Positions 50,182-58,983 of a stretch of DNA of 64,000 bases are shown piece after piece. Made by a program: the position numbers and the translations under genes. This stretch comes from Thermanaerothrix sp034436175. GTDB taxonomy: Bacteria; Chloroflexota; Anaerolineae; Anaerolineales; Anaerolineaceae. Below the pieces are notes generated by a model, which saw only the letters and a program-made list of their open reading frames with translations, searched no databases and was not told the DNA's origin. The first letter of the stretch is position 1; the number at the start of each line of letters is the position of its first letter. The stretch spans positions 88,561 to 152,560 of the forward strand of contig CAYRUO010000005.1 of assembly GCA_964427505.1 (NCBI GenBank), given 5' to 3'.

Positions 50182-51498
50182 ATGGGAGTGCTGCAATTTC
50201 TAATTGAGTTGATCAAGTTACCAGCTTTTGTGCTGGGCTTTATTGCTATGGTGGGTTTGATCCTCCAGAAAAAATCATTTGGTGAGGTTCTGGTTGGGAC
50301 CATCAAAACTATTTTGGGTCTGCTCATTATGAGCGTCGGTATTGGGGCGCTGATTAATGCTTTGGTTCCCATCCAGTCTATGTTTGAGGTGGGTATTCCG
50401 GCCGGAGGATTTCAAACCTTTGTCACCTTTGACGAGGGAGTTGTCAGCGCGGTTCAAAGTGCCAACGTGGGGGATATTGGTGCGGCTATCGCGTGGACAA
50501 TGCTTTTCGGCTACATCATTCACATCCTTTTAGCCCGTTTTACTCCCTTCCGCTACATCTATCTAACCGGTCACATGATCTGGATCCACGCGGGTGCCTT
50601 TGCTATCCTTTTCCATTCTTTTGGTTTATCACTGTTCTGGACAGTAGCACTGGCCTCAATCGTGGATGGGCTTTACATGACCCTGGCGCCTGCCTTAGCA
50701 CAGCCGGTGATGCGAAAAATCACGGGTAGCGACAATATCGCCTTCGGTCATGGGCAGACATTATTGAACATGCTGGGTGCGTGGGTCGGTAAGCTCATTG
50801 GTAATCCTGAGGATTCGGCCGAGAACATCAAAGTTCCGGAAGGGTTGAACTTCTTCCGCGATATGGCGCTCTCGATCTCATTGGTGATGCTGGTGGTCAC
50901 GCTCATCGGCGCCATCCTGGCATTGAGCCAGATTGGTGTGGCTGGCTTTCAGGAAAAGATCAGCAACGGTCAGAACTGGCTCGTTTTCTCTATACTTCAA
51001 GCCTTAGGGTTCACGGCCGGAGTGCTTGTTTTGCTCCAGGGTGTCCGCATGCTGATCGGTGAAATTGTTCCTGCGTTCAAGGGAATCGCGGAGAAAGCCA
51101 TTCCCGGTGCTAAGCCGGCCTTGGACTGCCCGGTTATCTACCCCTTCGCACCTAACTCGCTAATCATCGGATTGATCTCGGGTACCATTGGTCAGGTGCT
51201 GGGGATGGTGGTGCTGGCGCTAATCGGTTGGCCGGTGCCGCTCCCAAGCATGATCGCTGCCTTCTTTGCCAGCGGCGCCGGGGCCATCTTTGGCAATGCT
51301 ACCGGTGGCCAGCGTGGGGCTTGGGCTGGTGGTTTCCTGTGGGGATTTGTAGGATGGTTCCTGATTAGTTTTGCTTACAAATTCCAGGTCTTTGGCGATT
51401 TGGCGGCCATGGGAGCCACTGGGCTTGGCTTCACGGTTCCGGATGCCATTGTTCCCGGCATCGTGATCTGGGCTATTGCTAAGTTGTTTGGCGTCTAA
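50182..51498 (+). CDS. PTS EIIC component, UlaA (ascorbate) family
   Basis: 438 residues with ten or more membrane helices. LIMSVGIGALINALVPIQSMFE and the YIYLTGHMIWIHAGAFAILFH region place it in the UlaA/SgaT family. The companion genes (NagA, SIS) argue that the real substrate is an N-acetylated amino sugar, not ascorbate. It follows EIIB after a 110-base gap that holds a purine-rich stretch but no ORF. AGGAGGTC precedes the ATG. Confidence 0.93.
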   Translation: MGVLQFLIELIKLPAFVLGFIAMVGLILQKKSFGEVLVGTIKTILGLLIMSVGIGALINALVPIQSMFEVGIPAGGFQTFVTFDEGVVSAVQSANVGDIGAAIAWTMLFGYIIHILLARFTPFRYIYLTGHMIWIHAGAFAILFHSFGLSLFWTVALASIVDGLYMTLAPALAQPVMRKITGSDNIAFGHGQTLLNMLGAWVGKLIGNPEDSAENIKVPEGLNFFRDMALSISLVMLVVTLIGAILALSQIGVAGFQEKISNGQNWLVFSILQALGFTAGVLVLLQGVRMLIGEIVPAFKGIAEKAIPGAKPALDCPVIYPFAPNSLIIGLISGTIGQVLGMVVLALIGWPVPLPSMIAAFFASGAGAIFGNATGGQRGAWAGGFLWGFVGWFLISFAYKFQVFGDLAAMGATGLGFTVPDAIVPGIVIWAIAKLFGV

Positions 51499-51518
51499 GA
51501 CTCACTGAGGAAAAGAAG

Positions 51519-51551
51519 GGCTCGAGGAAGGGACAAAACCTTCCTCGAGCC
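51519..51551 (+). terminator. Hairpin between EIIC and nagA
   Basis: Perfect 13-base stem (GGCTCGAGGAAGG and complement) with a seven-base loop. No T run follows (TTGCC), so it is probably an mRNA-stability or partial-termination element within the operon. Confidence 0.6.
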
Positions 51552-51571
51552 TTGCCAGATGGGAATGTATT

Positions 51572-52738
51572 ATGCGTACATGGATACAAGGCGGGATCAT
51601 TCTAACCCCAGAGCGAGAGTTAACACACCATGCGGTGGTGGTTGAGGAAGGAAAAATTGTAGCCATAGAGCCTGAAGGGGTTCAGCCTGGGCCTGGGGAT
51701 GCTGTGATTGATGCCCATGGTTTATGGGTGGTGCCCGGCATGATAGATATCCATATCCATGGGATTGGTGGGGTTGATACCATGGATGCTACTGAGGAAG
51801 CGTTGCAGAAAATGGCTCATTTTCTCGTCCGGCACGGCGTTACTGCATTTCTACCTACCACCGTTTCTGCTTCCCGTTCTTCTACTTGGATGGCTATCCG
51901 GGCAGTTGAAAGTTATTCCCCAACTACAAAGGGAGCCCAATGTTTAGGGATACATTTAGAAGGTCCTTATCTAAACCCCAATTACTCTGGTGCTCAACCT
52001 GCTGAGCATTTACGCCCTATTGACCCCCAAGAGTATCAAGAATGGTTGAAGAGTGAGGTAGTACGATTAGTAACTTTGGCGCCTGAATTGGAGGGGGCGC
52101 CGGAGTTTATCGCTGCAGGTCGTGCCCGAGGCGTATATTTTGCCGCTGGCCATAGTGGTGCTGATTATGATCGTATGATGCTCGCTGCATCCTATGGGCT
52201 TTCTCAAGCAACGCATTTGTTTAATGGAATGCCCTCTTATCATCATCGTCAGCCAGGTATCATAGGGGCTGTTCTGGATTGTGAGGCTATTATTCCACAA
52301 CTTATCGTGGATGGCATCCACCTTCATCCTGCAACCGTGCGGTTGGTGGTTAAAGCCAAGGGGCCTGATCGAGTTATCCTGATCTCGGATGCGATGCGGG
52401 CAACTGGACTACCGGATGGTCAATATTCTCTAGGTGATCAACTGGTGGAAGTAAAAAATGGCATTGCCCGCACACTCAAAGGAGGGCTGGCAGGTAGCAC
52501 GCTCACACTTGACGCGGCGTTGAGAAATGCTTTGCAGTTTACCGGATTGAGTCTCCGTGACGTGCTTCCTATGGTAACAAGTGTACCGGCCAAGGCGATT
52601 GGGCTGAACCACAAAGGGGGCATCAAGCCTGGGGCCGATGCAGATATTGTTCTCTTAGATGGCAACCTTGAAGTTAGTCTAACCATGGTCAGGGGTGTGG
52701 TGGCTTACAGAAGATATTCTGAAAATTCTCAACCCTAA
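51572..52738 (+). CDS. nagA: N-acetylglucosamine-6-phosphate deacetylase
   Basis: 388 residues. Metal and catalytic motifs of NagA: IDIHIHGIGG, LGIHLEGPYLNP with the metal Glu, AAGHSGADYD, ATHLFNGMP and LISDAMRATG with the catalytic Asp. It removes acetate from GlcNAc-6-P (or GalNAc-6-P, as AgaA does). It supplies the amino-sugar phosphate for the SIS enzymes on either side of it in the operon. Confidence 0.95.
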   Translation: MRTWIQGGIILTPERELTHHAVVVEEGKIVAIEPEGVQPGPGDAVIDAHGLWVVPGMIDIHIHGIGGVDTMDATEEALQKMAHFLVRHGVTAFLPTTVSASRSSTWMAIRAVESYSPTTKGAQCLGIHLEGPYLNPNYSGAQPAEHLRPIDPQEYQEWLKSEVVRLVTLAPELEGAPEFIAAGRARGVYFAAGHSGADYDRMMLAASYGLSQATHLFNGMPSYHHRQPGIIGAVLDCEAIIPQLIVDGIHLHPATVRLVVKAKGPDRVILISDAMRATGLPDGQYSLGDQLVEVKNGIARTLKGGLAGSTLTLDAALRNALQFTGLSLRDVLPMVTSVPAKAIGLNHKGGIKPGADADIVLLDGNLEVSLTMVRGVVAYRRYSENSQP

Positions 52739-52762
52739 CAGAGAAAGGAGTGTTTTGGGAGA

Positions 52763-53509
52763 ATGTCCACTTTTGCGTTCGATTACCTGAGCGAATTGAT
52801 TAAGCGAATTGAGCGAATTCGAGATGAAGAAGGAGAAGCATTGCAACAAGCGGCAAAACTCATGGCAGATGCCATTGAAGGAGGGCATAGCCTGTTTGCG
52901 TTTGGTTGCACTCACTCTTCACTGCCGATTCAAGATTTAGTTTATCGCGCAGGTGGGTTGATGTTAATCAATCCCATCCTTGCACCGGGAATTGCTTCGT
53001 TGGATGTTCACCCGGCTACACTGTCATCCGCTATGGAACAGATGACGGGATATGCGAAAGTGATCCTGGATAACACCCCGATTCACGCGGGCGATGTCCT
53101 TATTCTCGTCTCCGTATCGGGTAGAAACGCAGTTCCGATTGAAATGGCCCAGATTGCACGTGAGCGCGGAATCAAAGTGATCGGTGTTACCTCGGTTGAG
53201 TATACGGAAGCAGTGACTTCGCGCCACCCGAGCGGCAAGAAAATGCGCGATTTCGCGGATATCGTCTTGGATAATAAAGCGCCCAAGGGCGATGCTGTGC
53301 TCTCAGATCCACGCGTGCCGCAAAAGTTTGTTCCTGTATCTGGGGCAACATCCATTGCCCTTCTCCAAGCCCTTGTGGCTGCAACTGTTGAAGAATTGCT
53401 TGCACGAGGCATCACGCCACCGGTACTTTTGGCGGCAAATGTTGACGGTGGAGCAGAATATAACGCACGATTGTTTGCTCAATATCGGGATCGCATCCAT
53501 TACTTGTAG
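52763..53509 (+). CDS. SIS-domain protein of the UPF0309 type
   Basis: 248 residues with one SIS domain: FAFGCTHSSLPIQDLVYRAGG at about 45-65 and LILVSVSGRNAVPIEMAQIARERGIKVIGVTS in the middle, with HPSGKKMRDFADIVLDN downstream. UPF0309 proteins often sit in amino-sugar operons and may isomerise or bind a sugar phosphate. AGAAAGGAG precedes the ATG. Last gene before a terminator-like hairpin. Confidence 0.88.
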   Translation: MSTFAFDYLSELIKRIERIRDEEGEALQQAAKLMADAIEGGHSLFAFGCTHSSLPIQDLVYRAGGLMLINPILAPGIASLDVHPATLSSAMEQMTGYAKVILDNTPIHAGDVLILVSVSGRNAVPIEMAQIARERGIKVIGVTSVEYTEAVTSRHPSGKKMRDFADIVLDNKAPKGDAVLSDPRVPQKFVPVSGATSIALLQALVAATVEELLARGITPPVLLAANVDGGAEYNARLFAQYRDRIHYL

Positions 53510-53532
53510 ATTCAGAGCCGCCTACATACAAG

Positions 53533-53562
53533 AATGCGCCTGCGGTCTACCGCAGGCGCATT
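53533..53562 (+). terminator. Terminator-like hairpin after the amino-sugar operon
   Basis: Perfect 13-base stem AATGCGCCTGCGG / CCGCAGGCGCATT with loop TCTA, followed by GCCTTTAT. It lies between convergent genes and may serve both strands. Confidence 0.7.
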
Positions 53563-53608
53563 GCCTTTATCTATAGAGAGCGCGTTGATTTGTGTCGTAC
53601 CCTTGCGG

Positions 53609-53839
53609 CTATCGCAGTATAAACGAGAGGATGATCAGGATGACGAAGAAAGTGCCGGCCAGCGTCCCGATGCGCTTGAGGTCGCGGATGACATACGAAT
53701 AATCGGGGTTGAATTCGGCACTGCTAGCACCGCTGCGGGGGGTAGGACTGGGCCGTGCCTCAACCGGCCGGGCGGCGGGGGCAGCGGGGCGTTGAGAAGA
53801 TGCAGGCGATGAAACGCGGCGTTTTTGCTTCTTGCTCAT
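53609..53839 (-). CDS. Small single-span membrane protein, unknown
   Basis: 76 residues. A basic, Pro/Ala/Ser-rich N-terminal tail of about 45 residues precedes one hydrophobic helix at the C-terminus (GTLAGTFFVILIILSFILR). There is no signal peptide or sortase motif. It lies 28 bases after the sortase gene and is probably co-transcribed with it. I do not recognise a family with certainty. Confidence 0.7.
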   Translation of the reverse strand: MSKKQKRRVSSPASSQRPAAPAARPVEARPSPTPRSGASSAEFNPDYSYVIRDLKRIGTLAGTFFVILIILSFILR

Positions 53840-53867
53840 GGTTAATCTCCCAAGTAAGTGAACTGGT

Positions 53868-54764
53868 TTATTCTTGCAACCGAGCGGTCACGACGATACG
53901 CTGGTTATCCACCATATAAGGATAACACGAAATCAGGGTCACGATGGGTTCCTGCGTAGGTGCCATGACCTCAACTCGGGTTGGCTCGACAATTTGCGTC
54001 TGTTGCACAATGTACACATACGCCCGTTGGTTGCTGTAAAGGATGACCTGATCGCCGGGCTTGAGTTTATCCAGGTCGCGGAAGATTTCGCCGAAGATGT
54101 CGTTGTGGGCCGAAAGGACGATGTTCCCCCGCTGGCCGGGATTGGGCGTCCCCAAACGCTGACCGACCCCCTTTTTCAACTGCTCCCAACCGTCGCCTTG
54201 CACTACTGGTGCATCCACTTTAATCGCCGGGATTTGAATGCGGATGGCCTGCTCCACGCTGGGGGTTGGGGTAGGCAATTCCGGCAGTGACAGCATGACC
54301 GGACGCAGATGTTCCGGGATCTCGGCGTCGTTAGGGCGCGGCCCGCCGGGCGAATTGGGCGGCGTATGCCCACCGGGCAAGACGATGGCGGTGATGGCCG
54401 GTGTGGGGGTCAGGGTGGGTTGATTAATCATGGCCACCACTTCGCGATTAAGGTCGCGAATGAGGGTGAACCCGTTTAGCAAGACAAAGGCCAAGCCAAG
54501 GACGGCCAGAATCTCAATGGCCAGCAGGAGGCGGTCTAGCCGGGTGTGCTTGGGATTTGCGGTAGCCGGGGGCGTCTCTTCGCTGAGCGGACGGCTGGCA
54601 AGGGTTTCCAAAGGGGGTTGGGTGGGATGGTCATCCACCACAACCAGGCGGCCACTGCGGCGGAAGTGCTCCAACCGCTTCTGACGCCGTGCCCGCTGCT
54701 TCTCGATCAACAGCAGGCGTAGTTCCTCAACGGAGAGATCCTCGGCATATCGTTTGCGCGGCAT
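53868..54764 (-). CDS. Sortase-family transpeptidase
   Basis: 298 residues from the ATG before PRKRYAEDLS. A charged cytoplasmic N-terminus (about 75 residues, coiled-coil-like VEELRLLLIEKQRARRQKR), one membrane helix (LLLAIEILAVLGLAFVLLNGF), a Pro/Thr-rich spacer and then the sortase barrel: LSAHNDIF with the catalytic His, TLISCYPY with the catalytic Cys, and QRIVVTARL with the catalytic Arg. Class cannot be fixed with certainty. No LPxTG-type substrate gene is seen nearby; a role in surface-protein linking or pilus assembly is possible. Confidence 0.9.
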   Translation of the reverse strand: MPRKRYAEDLSVEELRLLLIEKQRARRQKRLEHFRRSGRLVVVDDHPTQPPLETLASRPLSEETPPATANPKHTRLDRLLLAIEILAVLGLAFVLLNGFTLIRDLNREVVAMINQPTLTPTPAITAIVLPGGHTPPNSPGGPRPNDAEIPEHLRPVMLSLPELPTPTPSVEQAIRIQIPAIKVDAPVVQGDGWEQLKKGVGQRLGTPNPGQRGNIVLSAHNDIFGEIFRDLDKLKPGDQVILYSNQRAYVYIVQQTQIVEPTRVEVMAPTQEPIVTLISCYPYMVDNQRIVVTARLQE

Positions 54765-54946
54765 ACCAATCTCCAAGGGTTGCCTGAACCCGGATGTGAT
54801 TATACCGTAATCCTCGCCGGAAAACGTTGTGCTCTGGAGAGGAAGGGGTAACAGAGGGCAGGTGCACAAATAGTGCCAGGTTGGGTAAGTTGGGAAAGTC
54901 TATGGTAAGATTTGGCTATGAGGTCTAAGGCTCGGGAGGTTGCTGA

Positions 54947-55885
54947 ATGTGTAAGCGTTTAGGATTAGGGGCGCTTTTGGTTATCATCGGGCTCTTCATT
55001 CAAGCCCATCACGCGTCTGCTCAAAATGAAATCACATTGGCCAGTTTGGAGATTGACCTCTGGCCGGAATATGACCGTCCAGAAATGCTGGTGATTTACC
55101 GCCTCACGTTGGATAACTCGGTAAAACTGCCGGCTCAACTGACGCTTCGTATTCCGGCGGCGGTGGGGTCACCCTATAACGTGGCATACGAGGACGCGGC
55201 AGATGGGATGCTCTATAACCTGAATTACTCAACCCAGACAGATGGGAACTGGTTGAGAGTCAGTTTTACAACGCCGTCTCCGACCTTGCAAGTCGAGTAT
55301 TACGATCCGGGGTTGAAAAAAGAGGGCGCGTTACGCACCTTTGAGTATCTCTGGCCAGGGGATTATGCCGTCAAGGATCTCACTGTCGTGGTGCAGCAGC
55401 CGCCGACAGCCACGGCCTGGACGCTTATCCCCAGCATGGGGAGCGGCGTTAAGGGCAACGATGGTTTGACCTATTATCACTACGCGGTGGGGGAACTCAA
55501 AGCCGGTACGTCCTTTGTGCTGCGCCTGCGGTATGAAAAAGCGAATGATGACCTGAGTGCGCCGATGCAACCGGTACAACCCGCCGCCCCTATTGAAACG
55601 GCGGGTTCAGAACAGGGCGGCCCATGGTACACCCAGGTTTGGGTGCTTGTGATCGCGGCAGGGGCGGTGCTCATCCTGACCGGGCTGTTGTGGTGGTTTG
55701 CCCTGACGCGTGCGCCGGCTCAAAAAAGAACCGACAAGCGCCCACGCCATGCCGCGCGGATGGGGGTATCCCCTTCGAGCGACGCATCGCCGTTGCGGGG
55801 TTTATATTGCCCGGCGTGCGGGCATCGTGTTCAACCTGAAGACCGTTTTTGCCGCACCTGCGGCACACGCCTGCAACAGGGGTAA
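54947..55885 (+). CDS. Secreted-domain membrane protein with zinc ribbon
   Basis: 312 residues. Signal peptide (ending HASAQ), an extracytoplasmic beta-rich domain of about 190 residues, one membrane helix (VWVLVIAAGAVLILTGLLWWF), then a cytoplasmic tail ending in a zinc ribbon with two CxxC pairs (CPACGH and CRTCGT). The outside domain is reminiscent of carboxypeptidase-regulatory or invasin-like folds, but I do not recognise it. It may sense or bind something outside and signal inside. Confidence 0.75.
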   Translation: MCKRLGLGALLVIIGLFIQAHHASAQNEITLASLEIDLWPEYDRPEMLVIYRLTLDNSVKLPAQLTLRIPAAVGSPYNVAYEDAADGMLYNLNYSTQTDGNWLRVSFTTPSPTLQVEYYDPGLKKEGALRTFEYLWPGDYAVKDLTVVVQQPPTATAWTLIPSMGSGVKGNDGLTYYHYAVGELKAGTSFVLRLRYEKANDDLSAPMQPVQPAAPIETAGSEQGGPWYTQVWVLVIAAGAVLILTGLLWWFALTRAPAQKRTDKRPRHAARMGVSPSSDASPLRGLYCPACGHRVQPEDRFCRTCGTRLQQG

Positions 55886-55917
55886 ACCGGTAAAGGCCGG
55901 CCTCTTAATTCGCGCCC

Positions 55918-55946
55918 TTGTCGGGGGTAGGGTGGTGGCATATAAT
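55918..55946 (+). promoter_or_regulatory. Promoter of the signal peptidase gene
   Basis: TTGTCG (55918-55923), 17-base spacer, TATAAT (55941-55946). Transcription would start near 55953, about 30 bases before the ATG. Confidence 0.7.
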
Positions 55947-55982
55947 CGAAGGGAATTTACGGGTAACCATGGATAAGTGCCA

Positions 55983-56576
55983 ATGATGGAGAAACCTTCA
56001 ACCGATATCGCGTCCCAAACGACCGTGCCGCAAAAGGGCTCGGTGAGCTGGTTACGCATGCTGTCCGAAGCCTTGCAGGTTATTGTTTTAGCCCTATTGC
56101 TCTATTTTGTCATTGATACGTTCATTGCGCGGGTGCGGGTTGAAAATATCAGCATGCAACCCACGCTCAAACCCGGGGAGTTCGTGATTGTAAGCAAGGT
56201 GGCTTATCGCACCGGACAAGTGCAGCGTGGTGATGTGATTGTCTTTCGCTACCCCATGAATCCACGCGAAGATTACATCAAGCGGGTGATCGGTTTACCG
56301 GGGGATCACGTCGAAATTCGGGATGGCAAGGTGTTTGTCAACGGTCAAGCCCTTGAAGAGCCCTATGTGGCCGCTTCTCCCAGTTACAACGGCGTGTGGG
56401 ATGTGCCCCCGGGACAGTTGTTTGTGCTAGGGGATAACCGTAACCAGTCCTCAGATTCCCATTCGTGGGGTTTCGTGCCGATGGAAAATGTGGTGGGCAA
56501 AGCGCTGTTGGTCTATTGGCCTCCCAGCGAAATCAAATTGCTCACGCCATCTTCGGTAGTCAACGCAGCGCGCTAA
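55983..56576 (+). CDS. lepB: Signal peptidase I
   Basis: 197 residues. One membrane helix (LSEALQVIVLALLLYFVIDTFIA), then catalytic Ser57 in NISMQPTLKPGE and general-base Lys100 in DYIKRVIGLPGDHVE, followed by LFVLGDNRNQSSDSHSWGFV. It removes signal peptides from exported proteins. The protein is short, like Gram-positive SipS. A GTG two codons upstream is an alternative start. Confidence 0.96.
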   Translation: MMEKPSTDIASQTTVPQKGSVSWLRMLSEALQVIVLALLLYFVIDTFIARVRVENISMQPTLKPGEFVIVSKVAYRTGQVQRGDVIVFRYPMNPREDYIKRVIGLPGDHVEIRDGKVFVNGQALEEPYVAASPSYNGVWDVPPGQLFVLGDNRNQSSDSHSWGFVPMENVVGKALLVYWPPSEIKLLTPSSVVNAAR

Positions 56577-56611
56577 GAAGATGCTCGGTCAATCCTTAGG
56601 GAGATTCTGTT

Positions 56612-57361
56612 ATGGAGACGTTGAATGATCTAATCGCGCAAGCCCGTCACTACATGGAGGAACTGCCCCCACTCGAGTTACCGGCGGGATGGGATGAGCA
56701 ACCCCTTACGGCGTTGATTGATCATACTTTGCTCAAACCTGAAGCCACGCCGCTTCAAATTGATCAACTCTGTGCTGAAGCACGCCGCTACGGGTTTGCC
56801 GCGGTTTGTGTCAACCCGGTCTATGTCTCGCGCGCAGTGCGTGCACTGGCTGGCTCGGGAGTGCGGGTGGCTACTGTCACCGGTTTTCCCCTGGGAGCGA
56901 ACGGCCGGCGGGCTAAATTGAGCGAAACGCAAATTGTGATCGAAGAGGGCGCTGTTGAGGTGGATACGGTCATTGCCATTGGCTTGCTCAAAGGGGGTGA
57001 GTACGCGGCAGTGTATGATGAATTAAGCGCGATGAGTGAGATTTGTCATCGGTTCGGTGTCCTGCTGAAGGTGATCATCGAAACCGCGCTGTTGGAACGG
57101 GAAGAAAAAATCCTGGCCTGTTTGCTTGCGAAGGCCGCCGGTGCAGATTTCGTAAAAACCTCCACCGGGTTTAGCACTAGCGGTGCAACCGTAGACGATG
57201 TAGAATTAATGCGAAGAGTTGTGGGACCGCAAATGGGCGTCAAGGCGGCTGGCGGCATTCGCACCCTGGAAGATGCACAAGCCATGGTGCGGGCGGGGGC
57301 CAACCGGCTGGGCACCAGTGCGGGGGTCAAGATTGCGGAGGCTTTAGCGGTTGGAAGATGA
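56612..57361 (+). CDS. deoC: Deoxyribose-phosphate aldolase
   Basis: 249 residues. LIDHTLLKPEAT at the start of the barrel, VCVNPVYV, VATVTGFPLGAN, KVIIETALL and the Schiff-base Lys in FVKTSTGFS, then GVKAAGGIR and GTSAGVKI. It splits deoxyribose 5-phosphate into acetaldehyde and glyceraldehyde 3-phosphate in nucleoside breakdown. An N-terminal extension of about 35 residues precedes the usual start. Its stop overlaps the next gene by four bases. Confidence 0.96.
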   Translation: METLNDLIAQARHYMEELPPLELPAGWDEQPLTALIDHTLLKPEATPLQIDQLCAEARRYGFAAVCVNPVYVSRAVRALAGSGVRVATVTGFPLGANGRRAKLSETQIVIEEGAVEVDTVIAIGLLKGGEYAAVYDELSAMSEICHRFGVLLKVIIETALLEREEKILACLLAKAAGADFVKTSTGFSTSGATVDDVELMRRVVGPQMGVKAAGGIRTLEDAQAMVRAGANRLGTSAGVKIAEALAVGR

Positions 57362-57660
57362 GAAAGATGTTTGCTTCTCCCGGTTTTCCTGTTCGTCCCT
57401 GTCCGGAGTGTCAGGCGGGGCAGTTGCACCGCCAGTACTTGGCTTATTACACCTGGCTGGGGAATGATTTAATCACCGTGCCCGATTTTCCGGCCTGGGT
57501 ATGTGATTTATGTGGGCATCGTGAGTATGATGTGAGTGCGCTCAATCGGCTGTCGTTGATCTTGAGCCCTACCGCGGGAAGTGCGCCCAAGCGACGACGG
57601 CGAGCCCGCCCCCAGGTACGCCAACGGGCTAAGAATCCCCGTCCCAGCCAGCCCGAATAG
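57358..57660 (+). CDS. YgiT-type zinc-finger protein
   Basis: 100 residues. Two CxxC pairs, CPECQ at the N-terminus and CDLCGHREYDVSAL further on, form the zinc finger of YgiT/MqsA-like proteins. Unlike MqsA there is no helix-turn-helix; the C-terminus is a basic tail (KRRRRARPQVRQRAK) that could bind nucleic acid. It overlaps deoC by four bases. No MqsR-type toxin is next to it. Confidence 0.8.
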   Translation: MRKMFASPGFPVRPCPECQAGQLHRQYLAYYTWLGNDLITVPDFPAWVCDLCGHREYDVSALNRLSLILSPTAGSAPKRRRRARPQVRQRAKNPRPSQPE

Positions 57661-57688
57661 TCAAAACTAAACAACAAAGGTGGAGTGC

Positions 57689-57727
57689 CAAACGGTCGGT
57701 TCCTTGTAAGCCGACCGTTTGTTTTTG
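57689..57727 (+). terminator. Terminator after the deoC operon
   Basis: Eleven-base stem CAAACGGTCGG / CCGACCGTTTG with an eleven-base loop, followed by TTTTTG. Confidence 0.85.
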
Positions 57728-57746
57728 AAAAATGTTGATGGCGCTA

Positions 57747-57777
57747 TTGACACATAATTCCAAAATTCCACTATAAT
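57747..57777 (+). promoter_or_regulatory. Promoter of the MalK-type ATPase gene
   Basis: TTGACA (57747-57752) and TATAAT (57772-57777) are both consensus, but the spacer is 19 bases, longer than ideal. Start of transcription near 57784. Confidence 0.65.
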
Positions 57778-57814
57778 AAAAGCACGATACTCTTTCCGGA
57801 AGGAGGAAGAATTC

Positions 57815-58927
57815 ATGGCGAGCGTTACCTTTGAGCATGTCACCAAGCGCTTTGGTGACTTTGTGGCGGTCAACGACTTGAACTTACACATCGAAGACCG
57901 CGAGTTCCTGGTTTTGGTTGGTCCTTCAGGTTGTGGGAAGACCACCACTCTGCGCTGTCTGGCGGGCCTGGAGGATGTGAGCGAGGGTATCATTAAGATT
58001 GGCGATACCATCGTCAATGATGTGCCCCCCAAAGACCGCGACATTGCAATGGTCTTTCAGTCCTATGCGCTCTATCCGCACATGACCGTCTTTGACAACA
58101 TGGCGTTTGGCCTCAAACTGCGCAAGGTGCCCAAGGAAGAGATCAAGCGTCGCGTAGAAGAGGCCGCCCAGATTCTGGGAATCGAGAACCTGCTCAAGCG
58201 CAAACCGCGTGAACTTTCGGGCGGTCAGCGCCAGCGTGTCGCGGTGGGACGCGCTATTGTACGTGAGCCGAAGGTCTTCTTGTTCGATGAGCCGCTTTCC
58301 AACTTGGATGCTAAACTGCGCGTGCAAACCCGCGCCGAACTGAGCAAACTGCACCAGCGCCTCCAAACCACCTTCGTTTACGTGACCCATGACCAGATGG
58401 AAGCCATGACCATGGCCACGCGCATCGCGGTCATGAACAAGGGCGTGTTACAGCAACTCGACACCCCGCAGAACCTGTATGACCGTCCGGCTAACCTGTT
58501 CGTAGCGGGCTTCATTGGATCGCCGTCCATGAATTTCTTCCCCGCGCACATCCGGAAAGACGGCAATGATCTCTATGTGGATGCGGATACCTTCAAGGTA
58601 AAAATCCCCGAACAGCGTGCCAAGCCCTACTATGCCTACGCCGGGCGCGAGGTGATCTTCGGTATTCGCCCCGAGGATATTCACAACCCGCAGTTTGCTC
58701 CGCCCGGCATCCATGCCGAACCGGTAGAGGCACGGGTGGATGTCATCGAGTTGATGGGGAATGAAATTTTCCTCTATCTGGTGAATGGGCGACACAGTTT
58801 CGTAGCCCGGGTGGATCCGCGTACCCGCTTTACCATGGGTCAGCAGGTGCAGGTGGTCTTCAATATGGATAATTTCCATATCTTCGACCCGGCAGTGGAT
58901 CGCGAGAACCCGGTGGCGGTGCGGTAA
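57815..58927 (+). CDS. ABC sugar importer ATPase, MalK/UgpC/MsmX type
   Basis: 370 residues. Walker A GPSGCGKTT, Q-loop VFQSYALYPHMTV, signature LSGGQRQRVAVGRAI, Walker B VFLFDEPLSNLDAK, and the C-terminal OB-type regulatory domain (VIFGIRPEDIHNP). It has no permease or binding-protein genes beside it. Like MsmX of Bacillus it may serve several carbohydrate importers encoded elsewhere. Own promoter and own terminator make it a single-gene unit. SD is GGAGGA. Confidence 0.95.
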   Translation: MASVTFEHVTKRFGDFVAVNDLNLHIEDREFLVLVGPSGCGKTTTLRCLAGLEDVSEGIIKIGDTIVNDVPPKDRDIAMVFQSYALYPHMTVFDNMAFGLKLRKVPKEEIKRRVEEAAQILGIENLLKRKPRELSGGQRQRVAVGRAIVREPKVFLFDEPLSNLDAKLRVQTRAELSKLHQRLQTTFVYVTHDQMEAMTMATRIAVMNKGVLQQLDTPQNLYDRPANLFVAGFIGSPSMNFFPAHIRKDGNDLYVDADTFKVKIPEQRAKPYYAYAGREVIFGIRPEDIHNPQFAPPGIHAEPVEARVDVIELMGNEIFLYLVNGRHSFVARVDPRTRFTMGQQVQVVFNMDNFHIFDPAVDRENPVAVR

Positions 58928-58941
58928 GCGAGATTGAGACG

Positions 58942-58977
58942 AAAAGCGGGCGCGATCAAATCGCGCCCGCTTTTTTT
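58942..58977 (+). terminator. Terminator after the MalK-type gene
   Basis: Stem AAAGCGGGCGCGAT / ATCGCGCCCGCTTT with loop CAA, followed by a T run. The opposite strand has TTTTCG after the stem, so it may also end the convergent DUF1461 transcript. Confidence 0.92.
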
Positions 58978-58983
58978 GAGCGA

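Noticed and set aside
57358..57660. MqsA antitoxin of a toxin-antitoxin pair
   Set aside because: It lacks the DNA-binding half of MqsA and no MqsR-like toxin gene adjoins it.
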